Shown here: piece by piece, positions 1 to 5,752 of the stretch | Layout: each line of letters starts with the position of its first letter | How positions within the stretch are numbered: the first letter of the stretch is position 1 | NCBI GenBank assembly: GCA_028691575.1 | Contig: JAQUYY010000055.1 | Location: 1 to 9,706 of the forward strand | Origin: Candidatus Gastranaerophilales bacterium | GTDB lineage: Bacteria > Cyanobacteriota > Vampirovibrionia > Gastranaerophilales > JAQUYY01 | Reading direction: 5' to 3' | Length of the DNA: 9,706 nt | Program-made: the position numbers and the translations under genes | Notes under the pieces: generated by a model | Databases searched by the model: none | Told to the model about the DNA's origin: nothing | The model's input: only the letters and a program-made list of their open reading frames with translations

Positions 1-423
1 TCAGCTGTGCCAAGCTTAGGTGGTTCGGGAAGTGGTGTAAGTGCCGAAGGTTGTTGGCATAGTGGTGATAACAGCTGGTATTTTTTAAATGGAACAGGTC
101 GAGTCAGTCTTTCTTCGGTCCCCGGGTTAATATTAAATAATGGAAGTTTAGTATTTTTTCAAATAGAAAAGTCTGATTGCAGTAAGGATTTATCAGCATA
201 TGGTGCAAGTTATACAAGATGTGGATATATAGATATAGATATAAACGGATTTAAAAAGCCCAATACTATAGGTAAAGATATTTTTGAAGTTAGTATTGCA
301 GAGAATGCTTTGGTACCAGCAGGCGCACAAGGTTTTTTTGATCCGTCAACGACCTGTATTGAAGGCTCAACCGATTCTGATAATAAAGGTTATGGTTGTG
401 CGGCAAAGTATTTGTATGAATAA
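1..423 (+). CDS. C-terminal part of a secreted pseudopilin-like (type II secretion/type IV pilin family) protein, 5'-truncated
   Basis: The frame is open from the first base, so the gene starts left of the window. The GTG at position 7 is an internal valine codon, not a start; 140 codons are visible. The visible part looks like the globular C-terminal half of a prepilin-type protein. It is rich in Gly, Ser and Asn, has cysteines that could form disulfides (GCW, SDC, TRC, TTC, GCAAK), and contains the stretch DIDINGFKKPNTIGKDIF followed by a LVPAGAQG segment. In pseudopilin-like proteins an acidic 'D-x-NG-x-K-x-PN-x-x-G-x-D-x-F' segment of this kind is common and may bind calcium. The diagnostic N-terminal methylation/transmembrane helix lies outside the window, so the family call rests on the C-terminal pattern alone. 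No second gene follows on this strand; rpaB converges on it. Confidence 0.55.
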   Translation, partial: SAVPSLGGSGSGVSAEGCWHSGDNSWYFLNGTGRVSLSSVPGLILNNGSLVFFQIEKSDCSKDLSAYGASYTRCGYIDIDINGFKKPNTIGKDIFEVSIAENALVPAGAQGFFDPSTTCIEGSTDSDNKGYGCAAKYLYE

Positions 424-440
424 TATGGATAAGTTTTAAT

Positions 441-506
441 AGTCGCTATGTCATGCTGAATCTGATTCAAGCAAATAATAAAAAACAGCATTGTCAGTAG
501 CGGACT
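441..506. repeat. Imperfect inverted repeat, REP/MITE-remnant-like
   Basis: The left arm AGTCGCTATGTCATGCTG (441-458) and the right arm CAGCATTGTCAGTAGCGGAC (486-505, next base T) are imperfect reverse complements. CAGCAT is shared exactly, followed by a GAC-like core, AGC and GACT, with small indels. Inside the left half lies a perfect small palindrome, TGAATC-T-GATTCA (457-469). The string TGTCATGCTGAAT resembles a short palindromic intergenic repeat that I recall from several bacterial genomes, so this may be a decayed copy. That resemblance is from memory and was not tested. Confidence 0.4.
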
Positions 507-566
507 ACTATGGCTTAATTTTTATCTTGAAAAGCAGTTAAATAAATTTATACTAGAACGAGTTAG

Positions 567-606
567 TTTTTGCAAAAACGGGCAAAGCCCGATTTTTCCA
601 AAAACG
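567..606 (+). repeat. Pair of near-identical 14-mers 26 nt apart
   Basis: TTTTTGCAAAAACG (567-580) and TTTTTCCAAAAACG (593-606) differ at one position and are spaced exactly 26 nt start to start. The first copy is itself mostly the perfect palindrome TTTTTGCAAAAA. The bases between copies form the GC-rich hairpin annotated as a terminator. The sequence after the second copy (607-618) does not continue the repeat. Confidence 0.6.
574..597 (+). terminator. Terminator-like hairpin downstream of the pseudopilin-like gene
   Basis: The core stem CGGGC (579-583) / GCCCG (587-591) has an AAA loop. It is extended by AAAAA (574-578) pairing with TTTTT (593-597) across one bulged A. A U-tract after a short GC stem is the usual form of an intrinsic terminator. 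It lies about 150 nt after the plus-strand stop codon and is the first such structure that transcription would meet. Because the flanks are A5/T5 it could also work on the other strand. Confidence 0.5.
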
Positions 607-623
607 TCGATCCCGGCTCACGC

Positions 624-676
624 ATACCGATTTATAAAAATTAATTCATTTTAAGATTACTTTTTGAAATCGGTAT
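624..676. repeat. Long-stem inverted repeat
   Basis: ATACCGATTT (624-633) and AAATCGGTAT (667-676) are perfect 10-nt reverse complements. Beyond a small internal loop (AT against G), AAAAA (636-640) can pair with TTTTT (661-665), giving about 15 bp around a 20-nt loop. No T-run follows on either strand, so it does not look like a terminator. It could be an RNA hairpin, a protein-binding palindrome or a tiny decayed element. Confidence 0.5.
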
Positions 677-701
677 AGCAAGACATTTTGAAGAATTATA
701 T

Positions 702-730
702 AAAAACACTCCTTAAAAAGGAGTGTTTTT
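702..730 (-). terminator. Intrinsic terminator of rpaB, bidirectional
   Basis: AAAAACACTCCTT (702-714) and AAGGAGTGTTTTT (718-730) form a perfect 13-bp stem with a 3-nt loop. Both ends carry the A5/T5 tract, so it can stop transcription from either side. It begins about 20 nt past the rpaB stop codon in the minus direction, which is where a rpaB terminator is expected. Confidence 0.85.
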
Positions 731-751
731 GAAATCTTTTAGATATAAATT

Positions 752-1498
752 CTAGCTTATGCGTTGGAACATATATCCAATGCCTCTTGCAGTCAGGATC
801 AATTCCGGATTTGCAGGATCTGTTTCAAGTTTTGAGCGTAATCTGCTGATATGAACGTCAACAACCCTCGTATCAATCCTATGATCAGGCGGATAAGACC
901 AAACGTGTTGTAAAATCTCATTTCTGGAATATGCTTGACCCGAATTGTTAACCAATAGTTCTAATAGGCTAAATTCCATTCCTGTTAGCCTGATTCTCTC
1001 ATTTTTGCGGAAAACTTGTCTTCTGCTGGTATCAATTCTAATATTACCGGTTGTGATAATATTTTTAGTTACCTTGCCTAAAGTTACGTTTTCTCTTTCT
1101 TGAGTTCTTCGAAGAACAGCTTTTACTCGAGCTTCCAGCTCTTTTGGGCTGAATGGTTTGACGACATAATCGTCAGCGCCCAATTCAAGACCGGTAATTC
1201 TCTCAGAAACATCGCCTAATGCTGTCAAAATTATAATAGGCACATCTGATGTTCTTCTGATTTCTCTTGTAACACCATATCCGTCCAATTTTGGCATCAT
1301 AACGTCAAGAATAATCAAGTCAGGGTTTTCTTTATTGAAAATATCAAGCGCTTCTTCTCCGTCAGCAGCGGTTAAAACTTCATACCCTACCATTTTTAAT
1401 CTTGTTTCCAGAATTCTTCTGATACTAGCTTCATCATCAACAACAAGAATTTTTTCTTGTTCAACCGTTTGGTTTTGGTTTTCAATATTTTCTGTCAT
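752..1498 (-). CDS. rpaB: RpaB/Ycf27-type OmpR-family response regulator
   Basis: This is a 248-aa two-component response regulator, a cytoplasmic DNA-binding transcription factor. The receiver domain covers roughly residues 15-130, with acidic pocket D21/D22, phospho-acceptor D65 in LDVMMPKLDGYG, T92 and K114 (VVKPF). An OmpR/PhoB winged helix covers roughly 150-246, with the recognition-helix region RVVDVHISRLRSKLE and the wing RGIGYMF. The N-terminal run DDEASIRRILETRL, the PKLDGYGV block and the ELILTARG...FQRI ending match cyanobacterial RpaB as I recall it better than PhoB or OmpR. In Cyanobacteria, RpaB is an essential regulator paired with Hik33/NblS and controls high-light and redox-responsive genes. 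No kinase gene adjoins it here, which fits an orphan regulator. The ATG at 1498 follows AAGGG about 10 nt upstream. The target genes in this organism cannot be known from the window. Confidence 0.85.
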   Translation of the reverse strand: MTENIENQNQTVEQEKILVVDDEASIRRILETRLKMVGYEVLTAADGEEALDIFNKENPDLIILDVMMPKLDGYGVTREIRRTSDVPIIILTALGDVSERITGLELGADDYVVKPFSPKELEARVKAVLRRTQERENVTLGKVTKNIITTGNIRIDTSRRQVFRKNERIRLTGMEFSLLELLVNNSGQAYSRNEILQHVWSYPPDHRIDTRVVDVHISRLRSKLETDPANPELILTARGIGYMFQRIS

Positions 1499-1553
1499 TC
1501 TACCAGCCCTTAATTATTAAATTAAATTACTTATTTACAAACTTAATAAAAGT

Positions 1554-1582
1554 ATAATACAAATAAAAAAAATTTACTACAA
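1554..1582 (-). promoter_or_regulatory. Candidate sigma-70-type promoter of rpaB
   Basis: Read on the minus strand, TTGTAG (1577-1582) is followed after 17 nt by TATTAT (1554-1559), a one-mismatch -10 box. The -35 box matches consensus only in TTG. Transcription would start near 1547, giving a leader of roughly 50 nt. The whole region is very AT-rich, so chance matches are easy. Confidence 0.4.
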
Positions 1583-1591
1583 GTTTCTTAA

Positions 1592-1636
1592 TGAAAAAAT
1601 CTTAATAATTATTCTAGCATAAAAATTTATTAAGAT
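1592..1636 (-). terminator. Weak AT-rich terminator candidate after the phosphodiester glycosidase gene
   Basis: ATCTTAATAA (1599-1608) and TTATTAAGAT (1627-1636) form a perfect 10-bp inverted repeat with an 18-nt loop. On the minus strand it is followed at once by six T (1593-1598). It lies just past the stop codon at 1648 and just upstream of the rpaB promoter candidate. The stem is almost all A-T, so stability is low. Confidence 0.35.
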
Positions 1637-1647
1637 GTCAAAAATTT

Positions 1648-2472
1648 TCAATATATCAATAAAATTGATTTCACAGGTCTGACAACTGATTCATGCCCAT
1701 TTATTGTTTTATTTATTGATTTGTCCGGCAAGTTTATATACAAGGATGAAGAAGTACCGCCGTCAAAAGCCATTGCTGATTCAAGTTTTAATTCATTTTT
1801 CATGAAGTTTGAAAATCCCTGAAAAGTCATAGCAGCTTCAGTATTTACAAGAATAAGATAGATAATGCCGTTTTTTATTCCTATCCCGCTTCTTGGGCGT
1901 TTTTGAAGTGCACTTGCGGCATGCCTTATTAATTTTCCGTCTTTTTTTATAACAAAAGCCTCATTTGTTTGCCCTAATTGAGGCACTAAAAGAGGACCTG
2001 CTTGAACGGATTGAATAATAGTGTATCCGAAAGGAATTTCTTCATTGTGAGGGGATATTTGATAGTTGATTTCTCCTGCCTCATTTTTTAAAATTCTAAA
2101 TTCCGTTCTGTTTAAAATTTGTGTTATATAAGGTTTTGCATTTTCGTTTGCCATTAAAGATTTATTAGTATAGGGATCAGCAACAACTTGTCCGTCAATT
2201 GTTACAAAGGAAATAGTTTCAGCTGATTTGGGATCAAAAAAACCTGCATTAATAGCTACTTTGGCATTGTTTTTTATAGCTACATCTTCGACTTTTTCTA
2301 AATTTGCAGATAAATATGGTTTTATTGTGAAATTTGCTTTTTGAGTATCCAAAGCAACTATAAAAACTCCTTCTCTAGGGCTGTAAAAGTTTATTGCATC
2401 ATCTGCCGTGTATCCCGGTAAAATTTGATAAAAAATTAAAACTAAAGCGATTCCTAATATATTTTTAATCAT
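1648..2472 (-). CDS. Exported phosphodiester glycosidase family (NAGPA-domain) protein
   Basis: This is a 274-aa protein with an N-terminal signal peptide: a Lys near the start, hydrophobic residues about 4-18, and a likely cut after the YTA at 21-23. It is therefore expected outside the cytoplasmic membrane. The remainder shows the conserved blocks of the phosphodiester glycosidase domain (family of the mammalian mannose-6-phosphate 'uncovering enzyme'): INAGFFD (74-80), QAGPLLV (157-163), RPRSGIGI (192-199) and FDGGTSSSLYIN (236-247), with D237 in the DGG motif. Members cleave sugar-phosphodiester bonds; in bacteria many are tied to envelope polysaccharide or spore-coat roles and most are uncharacterised. 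The substrate here is unknown. The start ATG overlaps the end of the upstream Cys-rich gene by 8 nt, so the two are very likely co-transcribed and translationally coupled. Confidence 0.8.
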   Translation of the reverse strand: MIKNILGIALVLIFYQILPGYTADDAINFYSPREGVFIVALDTQKANFTIKPYLSANLEKVEDVAIKNNAKVAINAGFFDPKSAETISFVTIDGQVVADPYTNKSLMANENAKPYITQILNRTEFRILKNEAGEINYQISPHNEEIPFGYTIIQSVQAGPLLVPQLGQTNEAFVIKKDGKLIRHAASALQKRPRSGIGIKNGIIYLILVNTEAAMTFQGFSNFMKNELKLESAMAFDGGTSSSLYINLPDKSINKTINGHESVVRPVKSILLIY

Positions 2473-2689
2473 GTTCTAAATTCCAAAAACACTTTTTGCA
2501 AGTATTTTCCCTATCTAAGCTAATATCATTCTGACGTTTAAGTCTCTTTATTCCTATTATATCGGTAAAAAAATCATTTTCTTTAACCTTTTTTGTGCAA
2601 AGAGAGCCTAATAACTTTTGACAAAAGCGATATTCTGTTTTATCAGGACAAATAGCTGTTTTTTTAGAATTTTCAAGCAAATTTTTCAT
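2465..2689 (-). CDS. Small Cys-rich protein of unknown function
   Basis: This 74-aa protein is not recognised. It has five cysteines, C14, C23, C31 and a terminal pair C64-x-x-C67, a spacing suggestive of zinc or Fe-S binding, and many Lys/Arg. There is no signal peptide or membrane segment. An upstream in-frame ATG at 2725 would add 12 residues, but only the ATG at 2689 has a proper ribosome binding site (AGGAG at 2698-2702, 8 nt away), so I use that start. A TACAAT -10-like box at 2714-2719 (minus strand) would also put the transcript start downstream of the longer start codon. Its stop overlaps the start of the exported phosphodiester glycosidase gene by 8 nt (ATGATTAA), which suggests a shared role or at least coupled expression. 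Confidence 0.6.
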   Translation of the reverse strand: MKNLLENSKKTAICPDKTEYRFCQKLLGSLCTKKVKENDFFTDIIGIKRLKRQNDISLDRENTCKKCFWNLEHD

Positions 2690-2697
2690 AATAAATT

Positions 2698-2702
2698 CTC
2701 CT
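2698..2702 (-). promoter_or_regulatory. Ribosome binding site that decides the start of the small Cys-rich gene
   Basis: AGGAG on the minus strand lies 8 nt before the ATG at 2689. The alternative ATG at 2725 has no purine-rich element at a usable distance. Confidence 0.65.
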
Positions 2703-2753
2703 AAATTTTTTACATTGTAATCCATATAATAAAATTTTAACCTATCCTGGTGT

Positions 2754-2774
2754 ATAAAATTACAACAATTTTAT
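2754..2774. repeat. Small palindrome in a divergent promoter region
   Basis: ATAAAATT (2754-2761) and AATTTTAT (2767-2774) flank ACAAC. The palindrome lies between the divergent Cys-rich gene and mrnC. It could be an operator but is purely A-T in the arms, so it may be chance. Confidence 0.3.
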
Positions 2775-2816
2775 TGGATAAATGTATTATTTTGCTTTTT
2801 AAGAATAAAAGAGTAT

Positions 2817-2822
2817 TATAAT
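2817..2822 (+). promoter_or_regulatory. Candidate -10 box of mrnC
   Basis: A perfect TATAAT lies 30 nt before the mrnC start codon, which would give a leader of about 24 nt. Upstream, TTGCTT at 2792-2797 is a poor -35 at a long 19-nt spacing (16 nt if the overlapping TATTAT at 2814-2819 is used instead). The region is AT-rich, so certainty is limited. Confidence 0.4.
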
Positions 2823-2852
2823 AATTAAAGTATTTAACAAAAAGGAATACAG

Positions 2853-3242
2853 ATGCCTAAAAACTTGCCCATACGCTCTCTTGCCCATATTGGTGATGGT
2901 GTTTATGAAGTATTTGCAAGAGAAATAACGATTTATAAGACTGAAAATGCCAATAAACTTCACAAAATGACTGTTTCTATTGTTAATGCGGAATTTCAAG
3001 CATTTTTGTTAAATGAGATAGAAAATTTTTTAACCGAGGAAGAAAAGGAAATTATAAGACGGGCAAGAAATTTATCAGTTACAACGGCAAGAAGAACCAA
3101 TCAGAAATTACATCGTTTAAGCACTGCATTTGAGGCATTAATTGGGTATTTGTACTTATCGGATAAAAAACGACTAGAACAAATTTTTGAAAAAATTACT
3201 CCAATAGCCTGTGAAAAGATTGGTTCAGAATTAAATACATAA
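2853..3242 (+). CDS. mrnC: Mini-ribonuclease III
   Basis: This 129-aa protein consists of a single RNase III catalytic domain with no double-stranded RNA-binding domain, which is the hallmark of Mini-III. The signature blocks are LAHIGDGVYEVFAR (10-23), with the catalytic acid D15 and E19, and STAFEALIGYLYL (90-102), with E94. A central basic region (RRARN, RRTNQK) fits RNA contact. The length is typical. In Bacillus subtilis the enzyme trims both ends of 23S rRNA precursors as a dimer; homologues also occur in Cyanobacteria. AAAGGA lies 6 nt before the ATG. It precedes metY by 84 nt on the same strand, but metY appears to have its own promoter. The antisense frame at 2799-2999 is a shadow. 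Confidence 0.88.
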   Translation: MPKNLPIRSLAHIGDGVYEVFAREITIYKTENANKLHKMTVSIVNAEFQAFLLNEIENFLTEEEKEIIRRARNLSVTTARRTNQKLHRLSTAFEALIGYLYLSDKKRLEQIFEKITPIACEKIGSELNT

Positions 3243-3265
3243 TAATAGTATCAAAATCTATACAT

Positions 3266-3294
3266 TTGACAACGCTAAATCCTTGTCGTAGATT
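3266..3294 (+). promoter_or_regulatory. Promoter candidate of the metYXW operon
   Basis: A perfect TTGACA (3266-3271) is followed after 17 nt by TAGATT (3289-3294), a four-of-six -10 box. TATGAT at 3294-3299 is a better -10 but at a spacing of 22 nt. Either way the leader before the ATG at 3327 is only about 20-30 nt, too short for any known SAM-sensing riboswitch. A short inverted repeat, GACAA (3268-3272) / TTGTC (3283-3287), covers the -35 and spacer and might be an operator. Confidence 0.5.
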
Positions 3295-3314
3295 ATGATA
3301 TATGGAGTTTAATC

Positions 3315-3319
3315 GGAGG
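3315..3319 (+). promoter_or_regulatory. Strong ribosome binding site of metY
   Basis: GGAGG lies 7 nt before the ATG. It is the only strong site before metX, whose start lacks one, so it probably feeds translation of both genes. Confidence 0.7.
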
Positions 3320-3326
3320 GTAAAAA

Positions 3327-4604
3327 ATGAATTTTGACACTAAAGCTGTTCATAATAATCAGGATTATAAAGGACAAAAACACTCAATTTCGACACCGAT
3401 TTACCCTACAACAGCATATAGCTTTGATAATGTCGAGCATGCAAGTAATTTGTATGGTTTGGTTGAAGAAGGGGATATTTATACAAGAATTTCAAACCCT
3501 ACTACTAATATTTTAGAAAAAACCATTGCCGAATTAGAAGGCGGGGTAGGTGCGTTAGCCGTTTCATCAGGACAAGCGGCCATATCTCTAGCTGTTTTGA
3601 ATATAGTAAAAGCAGGAGATGAAATCGTTGCCACAAAAACTTTGTATGGAGGAACATATAATCTTTTCGCAGTGACATTGCCAAAATATGGTATAAAAAC
3701 AAATTTTGTAACTCCGATGGATTTTGAAGAATTAGAAAATGCGATAAATGAAAAAACAAAATGTGTTTACGTTGAAACCATTGGTAATCCTGGATTAAAT
3801 ATGGTTGATATCGAAAAATATGCCCAAATTGCCCATAAAAATAAACTTCCATTAATAATCGACAATACGGTTGCTACGCCGTATTTGTGCAGACCGATTG
3901 AGTTTGGTGCTGATATTGTGGTTCATTCCACTACAAAATATTTAGGCGGGCATGGTAGCGTTGTTGGCGGAGTTATAGTGGATTCGGGCAATTTTGATTG
4001 GAAAAACGCAGGCAAATTTGATGAATTGACAACTCCCGATAAAAGTTATCAAGGAATTATTTATACGGAAAAATTCGGAAAAGCTGCATATATAGCTAAA
4101 GTTCGAGCACAAATGTTAAGAGATTTTGGACCTTGTCAAAGTCCGTTTAATTCGTTTTTAACTTTGCAAGGAATACAAACTTTGCACTTAAGAATGCAAA
4201 GACATAGCCAAAATGCCATGAAAGTTGCAAAATTTTTAGAAAATCATCCTTTAATAAATTGGGTTACATATCCAGGCTTAGAAAGTTATGAAAATTATGA
4301 ATTAGTCAAAAAATATTTACCAAATGGGCAATCTTCTTTAGTAAGTTTTGGCGTAAAAGGTGAGATTAAAAATGGCATTAAATTTATTGAAAGTTGCAAA
4401 CTTTTAGTTCATACAGCCAATTTGGGGGATGTAAGAAGCATTATAACTTATCCTGCTGCGACAACTCACAAACAATTGTCTGAAGCGGACTTGATAAAAG
4501 CAGGTATAACTAAAGATTTTATGCGTTTATCCGTCGGTATAGAAGACGTTAATGATATAATTGAAGATATTGATAAGGCATTGAAAGAATCGCAAAAATT
4601 ATGA
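3327..4604 (+). CDS. metY: O-acetylhomoserine sulfhydrylase (direct sulfhydrylation)
   Basis: This 425-aa PLP-dependent enzyme of the Cys/Met metabolism family converts O-acetylhomoserine plus sulfide to homocysteine and acetate in the cytoplasm. Visible landmarks are STPIYPTTAYSF near the N terminus, the phosphate-binding YTRISNPT (52-59), SSGQAA (80-85), D179 in the LIIDNTVATP block for the PLP ring, and the Schiff-base K204 in HSTTKYLGGHG. The C-terminal DVRSIITYPAATTH and the end RLSVGIEDVNDII are typical. The length and the 215-250 insertion favour MetY over the shorter cystathionine gamma-synthase (MetB) of about 380 aa. The gene is first in the metY-metX-metW operon; its TGA overlaps the metX ATG by 4 nt (ATGA), indicating translational coupling. 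Confidence 0.92.
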   Translation: MNFDTKAVHNNQDYKGQKHSISTPIYPTTAYSFDNVEHASNLYGLVEEGDIYTRISNPTTNILEKTIAELEGGVGALAVSSGQAAISLAVLNIVKAGDEIVATKTLYGGTYNLFAVTLPKYGIKTNFVTPMDFEELENAINEKTKCVYVETIGNPGLNMVDIEKYAQIAHKNKLPLIIDNTVATPYLCRPIEFGADIVVHSTTKYLGGHGSVVGGVIVDSGNFDWKNAGKFDELTTPDKSYQGIIYTEKFGKAAYIAKVRAQMLRDFGPCQSPFNSFLTLQGIQTLHLRMQRHSQNAMKVAKFLENHPLINWVTYPGLESYENYELVKKYLPNGQSSLVSFGVKGEIKNGIKFIESCKLLVHTANLGDVRSIITYPAATTHKQLSEADLIKAGITKDFMRLSVGIEDVNDIIEDIDKALKESQKL

Positions 4605-5752
4605 GTATAGAAATAAAATTTCCACAAAATTCAGTAGGGTTGGTTGAAACCAAATTTTTTGATATAAACGATGAAATTGAACTTGAATCGGGTGTAAAAT
4701 TTGATTCAATAACAATTGCGTATGAAACTTACGGAGAGCTTAACGAGACAAAAGATAATGCAATTCTTTTGTTTCATGCACTAACAGGCGATGCTCATGC
4801 AGCCGGTTACAGTTCTGCTGAAGATAAAAAACCCGGTTGGTGGGACATTATGGTAGGTCCCGGTAAAACTTTTGATACAAATAAATATTTTGTTATTTGC
4901 TCAAATATGCTTGGGGGCTGCAAAGGCACGACAGGACCATCTTCAATTAATCCTAAAACCAAAAAGCCTTATGGAGTAAGTTTTCCTGTAATTACAATTG
5001 AGGATGTGGTCAATGTTCAAAAAAAATTAGTTGATTTTCTTGGAATTAACAAGTTATACAGCGTTGCAGGCGGTTCGATGGGTGGGATGCAGGCAATGCA
5101 ATGGGCAATTTCTTATCCTGAAATGGTAAGCTCTGTTATCGTAATAGCTTCTACAAGCAGGCTTTCGGCTCAAGGAATAGCTTTTAATGCAGTTGGACGA
5201 AATGCTATTATCTCTGATGTTAACTGGAATAACGGCAACTACTATGAATCCTCAAATGCCCCAGACAGAGGGCTTTCAATTGCAAGAATGGTAGGGCATA
5301 TAACCTATTTGTGTGAAGAAGCTATGCACAAAAAATTCGGCAGACGTTTTCAAAATAAAGATGTCCCCGATTTTACTTTTGACGTTGATTTTCAGGTCGA
5401 AAGTTACCTTCAACATCAGGGCGAAATTTTTGTTGACAGATTTGATGCAAATAGTTATTTGTACATAACAAAAGCTGTTGATTATTTTGATATTCAGAAT
5501 AAGTATAATTCATTGGAAAATGCTTTTTCTAAGACAGATGCAAAGTTTTTAGTGATTTCATTCTCTTCTGACTGGTTATTCCCTTCTTCCCAGGCAAAAG
5601 AAATAGTAAACTCACTAATGAAGATACAAAAAGATGTTTCTTTTTGCGAAATTGATTCACCTTGTGGGCATGATGCGTTTTTGCTGGAGCATGAGCAGCA
5701 GGAGCGAATTATTAAAAGTTTCCTAAACGATATAGGAGGTGCAAATGAATAG
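4601..5752 (+). CDS. metX: Homoserine O-acetyltransferase
   Basis: This 383-aa alpha/beta-hydrolase-fold enzyme makes the first committed step to methionine: homoserine plus acetyl-CoA to O-acetylhomoserine, the substrate of MetY next door. Residues seen are the oxyanion block HALTGDAHAAG (59-69), nucleophile S159 in AGGSMGGMQAMQW, D324 in SSDWLFPS, and H357 in CGHDAFLLEH, giving a complete Ser-Asp-His triad. Conserved IVIASTSRLSAQGIAFN and NMLGGCKGTTGPSS blocks are present. Some MetX proteins use succinyl-CoA instead; the neighbouring acetylhomoserine-type MetY argues for acetyl-CoA but does not prove it. The start lacks its own ribosome binding site and overlaps metY (ATGA), so translation probably depends on re-initiation. 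The end overlaps metW by 8 nt. Confidence 0.93.
   Translation: MSIEIKFPQNSVGLVETKFFDINDEIELESGVKFDSITIAYETYGELNETKDNAILLFHALTGDAHAAGYSSAEDKKPGWWDIMVGPGKTFDTNKYFVICSNMLGGCKGTTGPSSINPKTKKPYGVSFPVITIEDVVNVQKKLVDFLGINKLYSVAGGSMGGMQAMQWAISYPEMVSSVIVIASTSRLSAQGIAFNAVGRNAIISDVNWNNGNYYESSNAPDRGLSIARMVGHITYLCEEAMHKKFGRRFQNKDVPDFTFDVDFQVESYLQHQGEIFVDRFDANSYLYITKAVDYFDIQNKYNSLENAFSKTDAKFLVISFSSDWLFPSSQAKEIVNSLMKIQKDVSFCEIDSPCGHDAFLLEHEQQERIIKSFLNDIGGANE
5734..5740 (+). promoter_or_regulatory. Ribosome binding site that decides the metW start
   Basis: AGGAGGT inside the metX 3' end is a near-perfect site. The in-frame GTG at 5739 overlaps it and cannot be the start. The ATG at 5745 is 4 nt downstream of the site, which is somewhat close but usable. 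Confidence 0.8.

Larger units (their letters stand above)
424..751. other. Gene-free convergent interval rich in palindromes
   Basis: This 328-nt gap lies between two convergent genes (pseudopilin-like, plus; rpaB, minus). I see no coding frame with a ribosome binding site in it. From left to right it holds an imperfect inverted repeat (441-506), a terminator-like hairpin inside two near-identical 14-mers (567-606), a short GC-richer stretch resembling a tRNA 3' end (606-624), a long-stem inverted repeat (624-676), and a strong bidirectional terminator (702-730). The part around 572-630 is clearly richer in G and C than its surroundings. Confidence 0.7.

Noticed and set aside
606..624. Complete tRNA gene
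   Set aside because: Only a tRNA-3'-end-like string is present; no acceptor 5' strand, D-arm or anticodon arm can be found upstream.
1335..1520. Plus-strand frame antisense to the rpaB 5' end
   Set aside because: Serine-rich mirror frame of the receiver domain; no independent evidence.
1523..1549. HLR1-like RpaB binding site upstream of rpaB (autoregulation)
   Set aside because: TTTACAAA at 1534-1541 resembles one half-site, but the second half at the required 2-nt spacing is a poor match.
2799..2999. Open frame on the minus strand antisense to mrnC
   Set aside because: Overlaps the mrnC promoter and 5' end; mrnC has clear family motifs and this frame has none.
3243..3326. SAM riboswitch or other methionine leader before metY
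   Set aside because: The interval is 84 nt, with a good -35 in its middle and no conserved riboswitch helices.
3505..3852. Open frame on the minus strand, 115 codons
   Set aside because: Fully antisense to metY, Leu/Phe/His-rich as expected for a mirror frame of a coding sequence; no ribosome binding site or family match.
5739..5744. GTG start for metW at 5739
   Set aside because: The codon lies inside the AGGAGGT ribosome binding site; the ATG two codons later is the workable start.
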